Shown piece by piece: positions 17,173-28,135 of a DNA stretch of 64,000 nucleotides. The notes below the pieces were generated by a model. It saw nothing but the letters and a program-made list of their open reading frames with translations, was not told the DNA's origin and did no database searches. Position 1 is the stretch's first letter. Every line of letters begins with the position of its first letter. The position numbers and the translations under genes are program-made. This stretch comes from Symsagittifera roscoffensis (lineage: Eukaryota > Xenacoelomorpha > Acoela > Convolutidae): NCBI RefSeq assembly GCF_963678635.1, contig NC_087064.1, positions 30,845,740 to 30,909,739 on the forward strand, written 5' to 3'.

Positions 17173-18479
17173 CTCAAAGCGCAGAGTCAGTATCACAGGA
17201 GGAACATTGACGAATGGCCGAAAAACGAGATGCAAAAAGAAACGAAATTAGAAGGATTTAGAAGTTTTAGAACTTCTAAACGACGAAAAAAAAGAAGAAA
17301 GTTAAAACTCAGAATTGTTTTATGTGTGTGAAAAAACTCAAGTGAGAAACTAAGCAACCAAGTTGTAATTGAAAACTGAAACATTTAGTTGAGTTTTGAA
17401 GTTGTTGCATTTACAAATTTGCATTTTGATTTTAATTAAGTGGCTTTAGAGACACTTACTTACTATTTATTTAGAAAGGCTTGAGTGAAAGAATATATTT
17501 AAATATTCCAGCCTGCATGATTGTTTTTAATCAGCTAGGAGAACTGATCCCTTTGTGGTGACATGAAAGGCTTGGGTAATCTCTCGAAGAGGGAGATTGT
17601 TTCATTGTTCTTTCTAACCACAGAGTTTCTTAATTTTAATATTCAGGACAATAACAAGCGAGATTTCCGAAGGGAAGAAGCATAGTAGGATAATTTTAGC
17701 TTGTTGGTTGGCAGGACTGTCCTGCAAACCAACATCTTTTAAATCTAGGAGAAAAAGTTTTAATCAGGACGTTGACATTGGAAATTGGGAAATATGTTTT
17801 TATCTTAGGTCATATCCTCAATGTGCAGATTAATGAAAGAAGTTGAAGGCGGCTATAGTGATGTAGTATGATGCCATTTATATTCTGCAGTGAGTCGATG
17901 TGACGTGGATAAAAGTAATTTCGTGCATTTTGTTGATTCTGTTCGATGACACTGTACCCATTTTACGAACATTGCGAGATTCAATGAGGACATTGACCGG
18001 ACTGTCCGGGGAGTATGTGACATTCGACTAGAATGGATCAAAATGAAGATTCAGCATTTTCGAAATTTTAGCAGTGAAACTTCCGAATTGGCGATTTTGA
18101 GGGAATAAGAGCGTTATTGGAACGATTGGCCAAACGGTGAGGGCTAGAATATTCTGTTATTTTAAAATTTTAAAAATTCGAATTATGACGTCATATTTCT
18201 GAGAAACGTCAGAAACGGCCATTTTGGAAGAAAAGTCGAAGAAGGACACAACAACGATAGTTGCGACGACGACAACAACGAGAAAATTGAGAATCAGAAT
18301 CAGAGAAAAGCAGAAGTAGCAGAGACCGCTCCAAGTTGCAACTATTGTGTCGCTACAATAGTTGCAAGGCAGTTGCTAACAACAGTGAGGGGTGGAAACC
18401 AGCCTTCCGGGTTACAGAGAAATCAAGCTTAACGTGCTTGATTCAGTGGATTCGAGAATCAGGAGGGGTTTCGGGACTG
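17173..18479 (+). other. 3' untranslated end of element A grading into the repeat array
   Basis: No gene is seen. Contents in order: a perfect hairpin at 17,257-17,280 (10 bp stem, TTAG loop); AT-rich DNA; the conserved stem-loop region at 17,552-17,645; and sequence around 18,170-18,240 that matches the 19.43-19.50 kb half-repeat (attcgaatt, then atatttctgagaaa). Two more perfect hairpins follow: 18,336-18,367 (13 bp stem, 6 nt loop) and 18,421-18,443 (8 bp stem). The exact 3' boundary of the element cannot be fixed because the other LTR of A is outside the window. Confidence 0.55.
17552..17645 (+). ncRNA. Conserved 3' structured RNA element (element A)
   Basis: The segment runs from tttgtggtgac to attttaatattcagg. 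The outer tgtgg can pair with ccaca. Inside, a hairpin is topped by ctcgaagag, with aatctc pairing gagatt. Copy B keeps the outer pair and the identical apical ctcgaagag at 49,991-50,090 with a changed stem. It is a candidate cis-acting RNA signal of the retroelement, for example for export, packaging or 3' end formation. The function is not known. Confidence 0.45.
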
Positions 18480-21080
18480 AAACTTTTATCATCTTATATG
18501 ACTTTTAGCTTCCCTGTCATGTCCTGATTTGAATTTAATTAACATCTGAATTCATTCTACTAAGATGAGAAGCTAGGAGTTGGGGGAAAGGGTTGATCCA
18601 TCTTCGATGGAGATGATGATTTTTATCTACTGAACAAAAACAATAATACTTTAATAAGTAGTAGTAGCCCTGTTTTTAGGAGTGAACTCGTGGTCTGGGG
18701 ATACTGAGACCCAGCCATGAGCTCACTATTTCTGCATGTAATTAAGTTAATTTGAGTGTTTTGACCGAAGCCGAAAGCAATAACGTTTTTGTCGACCCGA
18801 TGTTAGAAAGACCACCGAAAGTACTGGTTTGGTAGAGACGATAAAAATCATGCAAAGCTCTGTTTAGACGTTAGCCAGTCGTCTTAGGACTTAGTTTTGT
18901 TCTCCGTCGATATGTATCTTCCGGGCGAATGTTACACTTAAATCGATCAATTGGTTGCATGCTATGAAAACATCAACCATCGGACTTTGCTTGATAGCGT
19001 CTATCTAACGTTTCGCCGTTTTTGCTTAGGGGTAGCTCGATTAGTCATTATGAGGGGAGATTACTCAATTGGTCATTACGGCGGGAGATTGTGCAATTGA
19101 TACAACCTAAAGACAACGCTCACAATGTTTTATTAATTATTTCACGGAGAATTTTATCAAAAACTGAAAACGCCTAAATATTTTTATGCCGAGCACAACA
19201 TAATTACAAATAAACGTGGCGTAAAATAGATCATGCAGGGCTGAGGAACCAGAAAATTAGCCGAGAAGATGCACAAGAGGTTTTTAGCGATTGAAATCCC
19301 CCATCAGAAATGTGCCCTTCCGCCGGATTGACACAACGGAACCATCCGACGAGCAAGAAAAAGAGTATTAACTTTGTTAATGACGAAAAAATTATGAAAA
19401 GGAGGGTCAAATTATTCTAGAAGTAAATTTTCAAATATTCGAATTGCGGCGGAATATTTCTGAGAAATACAGAAAGTGACCATATTTGGCAGAAAGCGGA
19501 CAGAAAAAAAACACCCGAAAAAACAAGTGAAGAACGGTCGAGAAAAACGCAAGAAAAACAGGGAGTCTCTTATCGTGACAATCACGCACGATGAGACCTA
19601 TAGCGAGATTCGATAAGAAGAAAGGAGGCTTCAGTGGGAGAGACGGAAGGATCAGTACCCTCCCGTGCCACGAAGTGCGAGAAGTAACAACGTTATTTCT
19701 TGAAGAGCACGGAATTGTAGGCCCGGCGTCCAGAGACTGTCGTATGTTGAAAGACTATAATAAACTAGTTTTTTAGCTAATCTAATGCCCTGAGCGATTG
19801 AATTAACCCCGATAATGTTTGTAATTTTAGAATATGAGTAGCTAGGAAGAGGAAAGAGTCAATCAATCTCCAATGGTATTAGTATATAACTGTCACTAAA
19901 AACATAGTAAAATAGGATATTCGAGCCGTGTTTTTAATAGCAATCACGTAGTCTGGGGATCCGAGACACATCTATGTGGTTGTGTTCGCATGCAAACGAA
20001 AGCTGATCAAAAGTCGTTTGACTGATGGCGTAAAAATTGGTAACTTTTTACTCAGCCCTAAACAGACCAGATAACAGATAATCAACTGACTAGGTCGAGA
20101 CGGTGAAAAGTGAGTAGAATTTAGGTAACTCACGTCTGCCAGTCGTCAATACGTGCTTTTTACACTCTCCATCACTAAGTAGTTTTTGGGCAAGTGTTAC
20201 ATAGACGTTTTTATGTCGCTCCTGGGTGGGCCTGTCGAAGGCATAACACCATCATGATCAGCAATCGTTTCAGCAACGAACCCTCCACTCCGGGCGTATG
20301 CCCGAGTAAGAGGCCTTATTGTCCTGTATTGTTTTAGGTGGAAGGTGCCGACCCTCCGCCTAGTACTTTTTATCTTTTTAACTTATATAAGACCAAAAAT
20401 TCCGGGGGTCGGAGGTTTTGGTGGGAAGTCGTGAGCCCGCTTATCCCAAGGCCCTGGGACCAAAAACAATTAAAGAGAAAGCGTAAAACCAAACAAAAAT
20501 AGTGTATAAATAAGAAAAAACCAAAATTAAATTTACTTGAAAACAAAAAACTACAAAAAACAGTGAAAAATCCAAAAAAGACCAAAAACAGAAAAAAGTG
20601 TAAAATGACAGTTTATATATTTTTGCGGACGGGATGTGATCTGACCTTTCTATTGTTGTTGTTTCAGATTGATTTATGTCATTTCTAATCGAAAGATTGA
20701 GTGTTTTGGTCGTGGGTAAGGTACCCTCCCTGGAGTGTTGTTTGAGTATTTAAGCACGTTGATGATAAATTGCCGGTGACCGGAGGGTAGAGGGGCAAGC
20801 TGACAGACTTGTTCCAGACTTAACAGAGGGCATCAGGGACAACATCCACAACGACTGTTGGGTATCGTTGACACAGTTTCAGTATCGTTCGGGTACTATT
20901 TCATTAAAACTTAAGTTGTGGGGTGAACAATTGGCTCGGTCCGATTGCACCCTCCATCGATTGCGAATTTCCGAGTTAAGGGTCTTAATACGGATATTTT
21001 GGTGCAAAGGAGGGTATAGTAATTTCGATTAACGACTATTAATAGGTTATTATCCCTTTTATATATTACTTATCTCCCAT
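18480..21080 (+). repeat. 2.6 kb tandem repeat, copy 1
   Basis: The copy begins at aacttttatcatctta and ends at tatctcccat. It is followed directly by copy 2, with only scattered substitutions and small indels (about 1-2% by eye). Internally it is built of two diverged halves. The block near 18,570-18,720 (agctagga, then gtctggggatactgagac, then an ATG-free stretch) is echoed near 19,846-19,985 (agctagga, then gtctggggatccgagac). The ccagtcgtc block, followed by a gttaca block, likewise recurs (about 18,875-18,940 and 20,146-20,205). A hairpin sits at 19,565-19,597. The 61-codon ORF at 19,591 is not supported as a gene. The origin may be retroelement ends. Confidence 0.85.
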
Positions 21081-23676
21081 TAACTTTTATCATCTTAAAT
21101 GAACTTTTAGCTTCCCTGTCATGTCCTGATTTGAATTTAATTAACATCTGAATTCATTCTACTAAGATGAGAAGCTAGGAGTTGGGGGAAAGGGTTGATC
21201 CATCTTCGATGGAGATGATGATTTTTATCTACTGAACAAAAACAATAATAATTTAATAAGTAGTAGTAGCCCTGTTTTTAGGAGTGAACTCGTGGTCTGG
21301 GGATACTGAGACCCAGCCATGAGTTCACTATTTCTGCATGTAATTAAGTTAATTTGAGTGTTTTGACCGAAGCCGAAAGCAATAACGTTTTTGTCGAACC
21401 AATGTTAGAAAGACCACCAAAAGTACTGGTTTGGTAGAAACGGTAAAAATCATGCAAAGCTCTGTTTAGACGTTAGCCAGTCGTCTTAGGACTTAGTTTT
21501 GTTCTCCGTCGATATGTATCTTCCGGGCGAATGTTACACTTAAATCGATCAATTGGTTGCATGCTATGAAAACATCAACCATCGGACTTTGCTTGATAGC
21601 GTCTATCTAACGTTTCGCCGTTTTTGCTTAGGGGTAGCTCGATTAGTCATTATGAGGGGAGATTACTCAATTGGTCATTACGGCGGGAGATTGTGCAATT
21701 GATACAACCTAAAGACAACGCTCACAATGTTTTATTAATTATTTCACGGAGAATTTTATCAAATACTGAAAACGCCTAAATATTTTTATGGCGAGCACAA
21801 CCATAATTACAAATAAACGTGGCGTAAAATAGATCATGCAGGGCTGACGAACCAGAAAATTAGCCGAGAAGATGCACAAGAGGTTTTTAGCGATTGAAAT
21901 CCCCCATCAGAAATGTGCCCTTCCGCCGGATTGACACAACGGAACCATCCGACGAGCAAGAAAAAGAGTATTAACTTTGTTAATGACGAAAAAATTATAA
22001 AAAGGAGGGTCAAATTATTCTAGAAGTAAATTTTCAAATATTCGAATTGCGGCGAAACTTTTCTGAGAAATACAGAAAGTGACCATATTTGGCAGAAAGC
22101 GGACAGAAAAAAAACACCCGAAAAAACAAGTGAAGAACGGTCGAGAAAAACGCAAGAAAAACAGGGAGTCTCTTATCGTGACAATCACGCACGATGAGAC
22201 CTATAGCGAGATTCGATAAGAAGAAAGGAGGCTTCAGTGGGAGAGACGGAAGGATCAGTACCCTCCCGTGCCACGAAGTGCGAGAAGTAACAACGTTATT
22301 TCTTGAAGAGCACGGAATTGTAGGCCCGGCGTCCAGAGACTGTCGTATGTTGAAAGACTATAATAAACTAGTTTTTTAGCTAATCTAATGCCCTGAGCGA
22401 TTGAATTAACCCCGATAATGTTTGTAATTTTAGAATATGAGTAGCTAGGAAGAGGAAAGAGTCAATCAATCTCCAATGGTATTAGTATATAACTGTCACT
22501 AAAAACATAGTAAAATAGGATATTCGAGCCGTGTTTTTAATAGCAATCACGTAGTCTGGGGATCCGAGACACATCTATGTGGTTGTGTTCGCATGCAAAC
22601 GAAAGCTGATCAAAAGTCGTTTGACTGATGGCGTAAAAATTGGTAACTTTTTACTCAGCCCTAAACAGACCAGATAATCAACTGACTAGGTCGAGACGGT
22701 GAAAAGTGAGTAGAATTTAGGTAACTCACGTCTGCCAGTCGTCAATACGTGCTTTTTACACTCTCCATCACTAAGTAGTTTTTGGGCAAGTGTTACATAG
22801 ACGTTTTTATGTCGCTCCTGGGTGGGCCTGTCGAAGGCATAACACCATCATGATCAACAATCGTTTCAGCAACGAACCCTCCACTCCGGGCGTATGCCCG
22901 AGTAAGAGGCCTTATTGTCCTGTATTGTTTTAGGCGGAGGGTGCCGACCCTCCGCCTAGTACTTTTTATCTTTTTATTTTATATAAGACCAAAAATTCCG
23001 GGGGTCGGAGGTTTCGGTGGGAAGTCATGAGCCCGCTTATCCCAAGGCCCTGGGACCAAAAACAATTAAAGAGAAAGCGTAAAACCAAACAAAAATAGTG
23101 TATAACTAAGAAAAAACCAAAATTAAATTTACTTGAAAACAAAAAAGTACAAAAAACAGTGAAAAATCCAAAAAAGACCAAAAACAGAAAAAAGTGTAAA
23201 ATGACAGTTTATATATTTTTGCGGTCGGGATGTGATCTGACCTTTCTATTGTTGTTGTTTCAGATTGATTTATGTCATTTCTAATCGAAAGATTGAGTGT
23301 TTTGGTCGTGGGTAAGGTACCCTCCCTGGAGTGTTGTTTGAGTATTTAAGCACGTTAATGATAAATTGCCGGTGACCGGAGGGTAGAGGGGCAAGCTGAC
23401 AGACTTGTTCCAGACTTAACAGAGGGCATCAGGGACAACATCCACAACGACTGTTGGGTATCGTTGACACAGTTTCAGTATCGTTCGGGTACTATTTCAT
23501 TAAAACTTAAGTTGTGGGGTGAACAATTGGCTCGGTCCGATTGCACCCTCCATCGATTGCGAATTTCCGAGTTAAGGGTCTTAATACGGATTTTTTGGTG
23601 CAAAGGAGGGTATAGTTATTTCGATTAACGACTATTAATAGGTTATTATCCCTTTTATATATTACTTATCTCCCAT
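21081..23676 (+). repeat. 2.6 kb tandem repeat, copy 2
   Basis: This is the direct duplicate of 18,480-21,080. A perfect 11 bp hairpin lies at 22,931-22,958 (taggcggaggg / ccctccgccta). In copy 1 the same hairpin carries one wobble and one mismatch. A short deletion relative to copy 1 lies near 22,676. After it the sequence becomes unique. The near identity of copies, against the old divergence of the halves, implies a recent duplication of an older dimer. Confidence 0.85.
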
Positions 23677-25011
23677 TTAGACCCGAGAAATACCCCAATT
23701 TTGTCGAAAAACACTGATTTTCGACCAAACTTTTAACCCCAGAAATTATGGATATCCGAGCTTTTTGGAACGGCAAAAAGCTTCTGCGCAGTGAGCTACT
23801 GCGTAGTTTGACCCCCCTAACTAAAGAAACCGCGCGGAAAAAGACTAAGTAGAAGTTGGCGAAATAAAAATTTTTTTTTCGATCAAAATTTTTGTAATTT
23901 TCCGAATTTCGTCAATATGTTTTGAGAATCGAGTTTTTGACTTTTTAGAGTTAGAGCGATAATTTTTTTTGCGTTAGGAGCATGCTCTCACAAAGTGCTA
24001 GGTTGCTAGGGCAATTTTTGAGTAATCCTCTCAATAGCTCCGTGGATAGAGCCAGAGACTTAAAGATTGGAAATGGAAGGAATCGGAGGGAGAAAATTTG
24101 ATAGTTTTTGGCCAAATTTTTGTTTCCAAACCAATTTTGGTCCAATTGTTTGCATTTTTCCAGTGCTGTACGGGGTTTTTACGCTCGTTTCAAGCATTTT
24201 TAGGCACTTTCAGTAAAAATTGTGGAAAAAGTCTCTGAGAACCTATATAGGTGGTGAAAAAATGCCAACTTAACAACGCGTTTTTGGTGATTTCTCAAAG
24301 ACTAGCCAACCAATCGGAATATATTTGGTACCATAAGTCGAAATTTTTGATCACTTTCCTGGATCGCAACCGTTTTTGGGTTGATAATTTCGGGAAAAAT
24401 TTTTTTTTTTAAATTTGTTAGTTCGGTCGGAGGGTCCAAATTTTAGGGAACAACCCGAGCAGCGGAAGTTTTTATAAAATTACCATTTTATCTTACTGGG
24501 GGTTTGTTGGCGGATTCGGCCAACCCAGTTTAAAATCAGTTAGACTCCATTCGGAGACTTTATAGGCATGAAATTACGTTTTTTCGTAGTCCGAAGTCAG
24601 CTAAGCCCCTTAGCAACCCTCCTTAGCAGAAATTTTTCACGCAACCCTCGGAGACAAATAAAGTAACACCCCAGAGTGAATTTAGCTTGTTTTGACTCTT
24701 TTAGACGAAACTTGAACGCCAAAACAGGAGTAAGCCAAAAGCTCTAACAACCCTCCGAAGTAACCCTCCGAAGTGACTTAAGCCCTTTAACAACCCTCCT
24801 TAGTGAAAATTTGAAGGTATCCTCCGGGACAATATGAACATCCTTGCATATCCTTTTGAGGTCTAAATAGAAGGTCGAATACTCACGAGACGTGTATATT
24901 AAGAGAATAGTGGCCCAGTTGACCAGGAGATTTGCGATCAACTTTGGATTCTAAATCGGGTTCATCAAAGTATCCGAACAGAATTTTTTTTGGTTGTGAT
25001 TTTGATTGTGT
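23677..25011. other. AT-rich intergenic stretch
   Basis: No coding sequence or RNA gene is seen. There are T and A homopolymer runs, a short hairpin near 23,785-23,810 (ctgcgcagtgagctactgcgtag), and repeated aaccctcc motifs between 24,610 and 24,815. The same word occurs in the 2.6 kb repeats. Confidence 0.6.
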
Positions 25012-25338
25012 GGTTGCCTTGAGCTACTTAATAGGAAGGCTCGGGCAATCCGGGAACTTATAAAAGAAGGCCTCGGTGAATGTATCAGACAGGACACACT
25101 CACTTGAGAAGACAAAGTTGTTCCCTACTCTCGTGCACTTGGAACTGTCCGGGTGTGGGAGAGCTTTTGATTAGACCCTAGATATTTTCGATCAAGAGGT
25201 TGCCTTGAGCTAGGTAGTAGGAAAGCTCGGGCAATCGCAGGACATATTAAATAAGACCTCGGTGAGTTTAATAGACAAGACACACTCACTTGAGAAGGCA
25301 GTGTCCTGGCCTTCGTTCTTTTGGAGTGTTTCAATCGA
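25012..25338 (+). promoter_or_regulatory. Tandem ~187 bp promoter-like repeat upstream of element B
   Basis: Two imperfect copies start with gttgccttgagcta at 25,013 and 25,200. Each contains ggctcgggcaatc-like sequence, then a TATA-like box (tataaaag at 25,059; attaaat near 25,245), then cctcggtga and gacacactcacttgagaag. The block ends at a strong splice donor at 25,340 and precedes gag of B by 490 bp, so it most likely contains the U3/R promoter of the element. No second copy (3' LTR) could be found after B. Confidence 0.5.
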
Positions 25339-25825
25339 GGTAAGTCTTTTTCTTTAGGACTAAGATTTATTTATCTGTTACTGAAACCATCACTGCTCTT
25401 TTATAAAAGATTCGTTGATTTTAAACAAAGCAGTGATTTGATACGTCTGTAGCGGTAAAGTGATACTGAACAAAAGATCGTTGTCACCTATAGGGTATTC
25501 TTATCTGGTTATCAATTGTGTTTTGTGTGTTAGTTATATTATCTTGTGAAACTTTGTGATACTGTTATACTAGATGATAGAGTGGACTTTTAAATAAGTA
25601 AACACTGTGTAAAACTTTAGCTGAGTCACTAACAGCATCTCTAAGAGATTGAAGTGATATTTTTGATATTGAAGGAGTTGAGTAAGCAGGCTTAGGCAAG
25701 TTTTTTCAAATTTATTTTTGAAACTTGTGCCATGCCGTCAAAAGAAAATTTTTTTATCATGAGACATGCAGCGTAGAGACTCACTAGGATAAGTAACTAA
25801 GATTCCCAGGCTGAGCACGCGAAGC
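25339..25825 (+). promoter_or_regulatory. Element B leader with splice donor
   Basis: The sequence gag|gtaagt at 25,337-25,345 is a consensus splice donor. Downstream, a 9 bp inverted repeat (atcactgct at 25,390 with agcagtgat at 25,430) closes a 31 nt loop. The leader then runs AT-rich to the gag ATG at 25,826. The donor could serve a leader intron, or splice to the acceptor at 35,000 to express polyprotein 2. Confidence 0.45.
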
Positions 25826-28135
25826 ATGCGGAGGTTTAAATCATGGCGTAGCCAATCCTCGATTAGTGGCATCACGGACGTTTTTGCTTGTGAAGCAGCA
25901 AGTGAAGGTCATCGTGATCTTTCAGTGAGCGGAGTGAAACTAAGAAGTGAGAAGAATCGAGATAGTGACGAAGAGTGGGACGCCGAGGCCGGAGCGGCTA
26001 ATTTGACGCCAACTGATCCCTTCGAGGAAGGGGAACAGACACCAATCCGACCCGACCAACACCATCGCGAGGACCCGGGAGAGCCTGGCGAGGAAGTTGA
26101 GCGGGAAGAAACCGAGGAAACTCTAGAGAACTCGGAGCGTTCCGAGGTCAGAGTACCAGAGGAACTGTTGTTTAAGTGATCCTTCAAACCAGAGACCAAG
26201 GGCAATAGTCGGGGAAAGGAACAATCCTCTCTAGTCAAGCAGGGCAAGAATGCGATGATGTCGAGCATTAGTCCAAGAGAAGATCAACCAAGTTCAAAAG
26301 CGAAAAGAAGCTTCAAGACGATGTACGATGAGCGCATGACGTTGCTTCGAACTGATGGATTATCCTCCGGATATGACGGTCTGGGGCTGATGCACTCGGA
26401 CAGGGACTTCACACCAAGCCCGCGACACGAGAAGAGCAAGAAAGCGTTGTCTGACTCGCCAACTAGACCAATGTCAGATGGGATAACAGTGGGAGCATGA
26501 TGATGATGTCGATGGGCCCACAGAAGGGTGGCGCATCATTGAATACCCGGCTGCAACCTCAATTGACGTCATCGTCCTTGGGTCTCACCCCAGTGCTGCG
26601 AACGGCTAGCGAGTTGAGTGAATTGTTTGCTGGTGTAATGACAGGCCCCTAAGAACTGCGACACGATATGACCAAGAGGATGAATCGAATTGAAGAAAGG
26701 GTTCAAAAAGGCCATGAAAGATTGAGAGACGAGCTGACAGACGTAAAGTCACAGCGAGAAGTGATCAGGCCCAGTTGATTCGGGACACAGATCAGTGCCT
26801 GGCGGAAAATTTGGCGCTGGCGACCAAGGAGTCACAAGAAAGAGGCATTAAGACGACGAGAGAGATCAAGTGATTATTGAACGATCACGACAACACCTAC
26901 GCTCATACGATGACTAGCCTGGAGAAAAGGTTAGATGCCAAGGCTGACCTTATGATGCGGAAGCTTGATGAGATCTTGAGCAGTAGCAACCGGGAGAATA
27001 GTCACGCTCCAACGGAGGGCTCACGCCAAACGACTGATGCAGGCGGAGCCCGATGTCATGCACGGGCCCAGCCGAGATCTAGAACCAGCTTTGAGTCTAA
27101 CCATAGGGAGAGACCCGGGCAGCCCCGTCGGGTCGAAAGCGGGTCGGACGAATCCGGCCCCGCCAGAAGCGGAAGCGACGTCGGGGGCACAGTCACCGAT
27201 AATGCCACAAGTCAGATCGATGTCAGATCTGTCTACCATCTCGCAGGACACCACGATGTACGCTTCGATGTTTCAGCCCTTGAATAGATCTCTCGAAACA
27301 TTCATTACCATACTCTAGAAGTCAACCGAGAGAGGAGAGAGGTCAAGAAGGACACTCAAAAAGCCGAAGTCATACAAGGACGAATCAGATGGCTGCATCG
27401 GCACCTGGATAGAGGTGATAATGTTACATTTTGAGGAAGAGACTCTCTCCAAAAAACAGGAATGCAGCGCACTGACGAGCAATCTAGAGGGCACAACCCT
27501 AAGCTGTGTAATGGCGAAAAGGACTAAAAAACGAGAAAGCGCTCGCAAAATATTCGACATATTGCTGAACCTCTTCGGCTCGGGTGTACAGGGACATCAA
27601 GCTATGGTGAAGTTTGAAAAGAGGCGTCAAAGAGATGACGAATCCATAGACAATTTTTTGAATGACGTCGAGTTACACAGAAGGAGAAGCAACCCTGATG
27701 AGAGGATATTGGAGCGGAACTTGGCTATTGCTAAAAACCATGTTGGCCACACAGTTCATCCTATCGCTTGATCAAGTGCCCACGCCCGATGATTTGCGCA
27801 TAAAGTTGCGTCAGTACTTCCTCATCAAACCAAAGGCTCAAAATCGTTACAGCAAATACGGCAACTACAGTGGAACAAATACTGGCGCGAATTCAAGTTG
27901 CTACAGACCTCGGGACGACATGGATAGGAGGAGGTCATGTGCGAATTGTGGCTCGATGGACCACCACGTTGCAGCCTGTTCTACTTAAAAACAAATTATG
28001 AAGGCGATAGGCTCTTTTCTCGACGATGTTGATGCAACCGAGGAGGACCACGAAGAGTATGTGAGAGGGCTCATAATGAAATATGGACCGAGATGCTTCT
28101 TCTGTATTTATGAGGGACATTTCAAGTCGGATTGC
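25826..28135 (+). pseudogene. gag: Element B gag remnant
   Basis: This supplies the gag N-terminus missing from A. An acidic low-complexity start (25,826-26,179) ends in TGA, then a Ser/Arg-rich part in the same frame runs to 26,500. A frame change follows, with a coiled-coil stretch near 26,670-26,760 and another near 26,920-26,990. The capsid homologous to A occupies 27,250-27,740 (anchors PLNRSLET, ECSALTSNLEG, VQGHQAM). At 27,741 the homology steps +1 at exactly the place A does. Two CCHC knuckles follow: CANCGSMDHHVAAC is intact, and CFFC-x4-H-x4-C at about 28,092-28,135 lies in another frame. At least five stops or frame changes make it non-functional. Confidence 0.8.

Noticed and set aside
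19591-19776. Identical 61-codon ORFs in both 2.6 kb repeat copies (second at 22,194-22,379)
   Set aside because: Identity at protein level only reflects the young duplication; flanking DNA is just as conserved and there is no sign of codon constraint.
20370-20585. 71-codon minus-strand ORF rich in Phe (also 22,966-23,181)
   Set aside because: It is the complement of an A-rich low-complexity stretch; no protein-like pattern.
18480-23676. The 2.6 kb direct repeats as a pair of LTRs
   Set aside because: They are directly adjacent with no internal region, the ends lack TG/CA with a target duplication, and each contains an older internal duplication.
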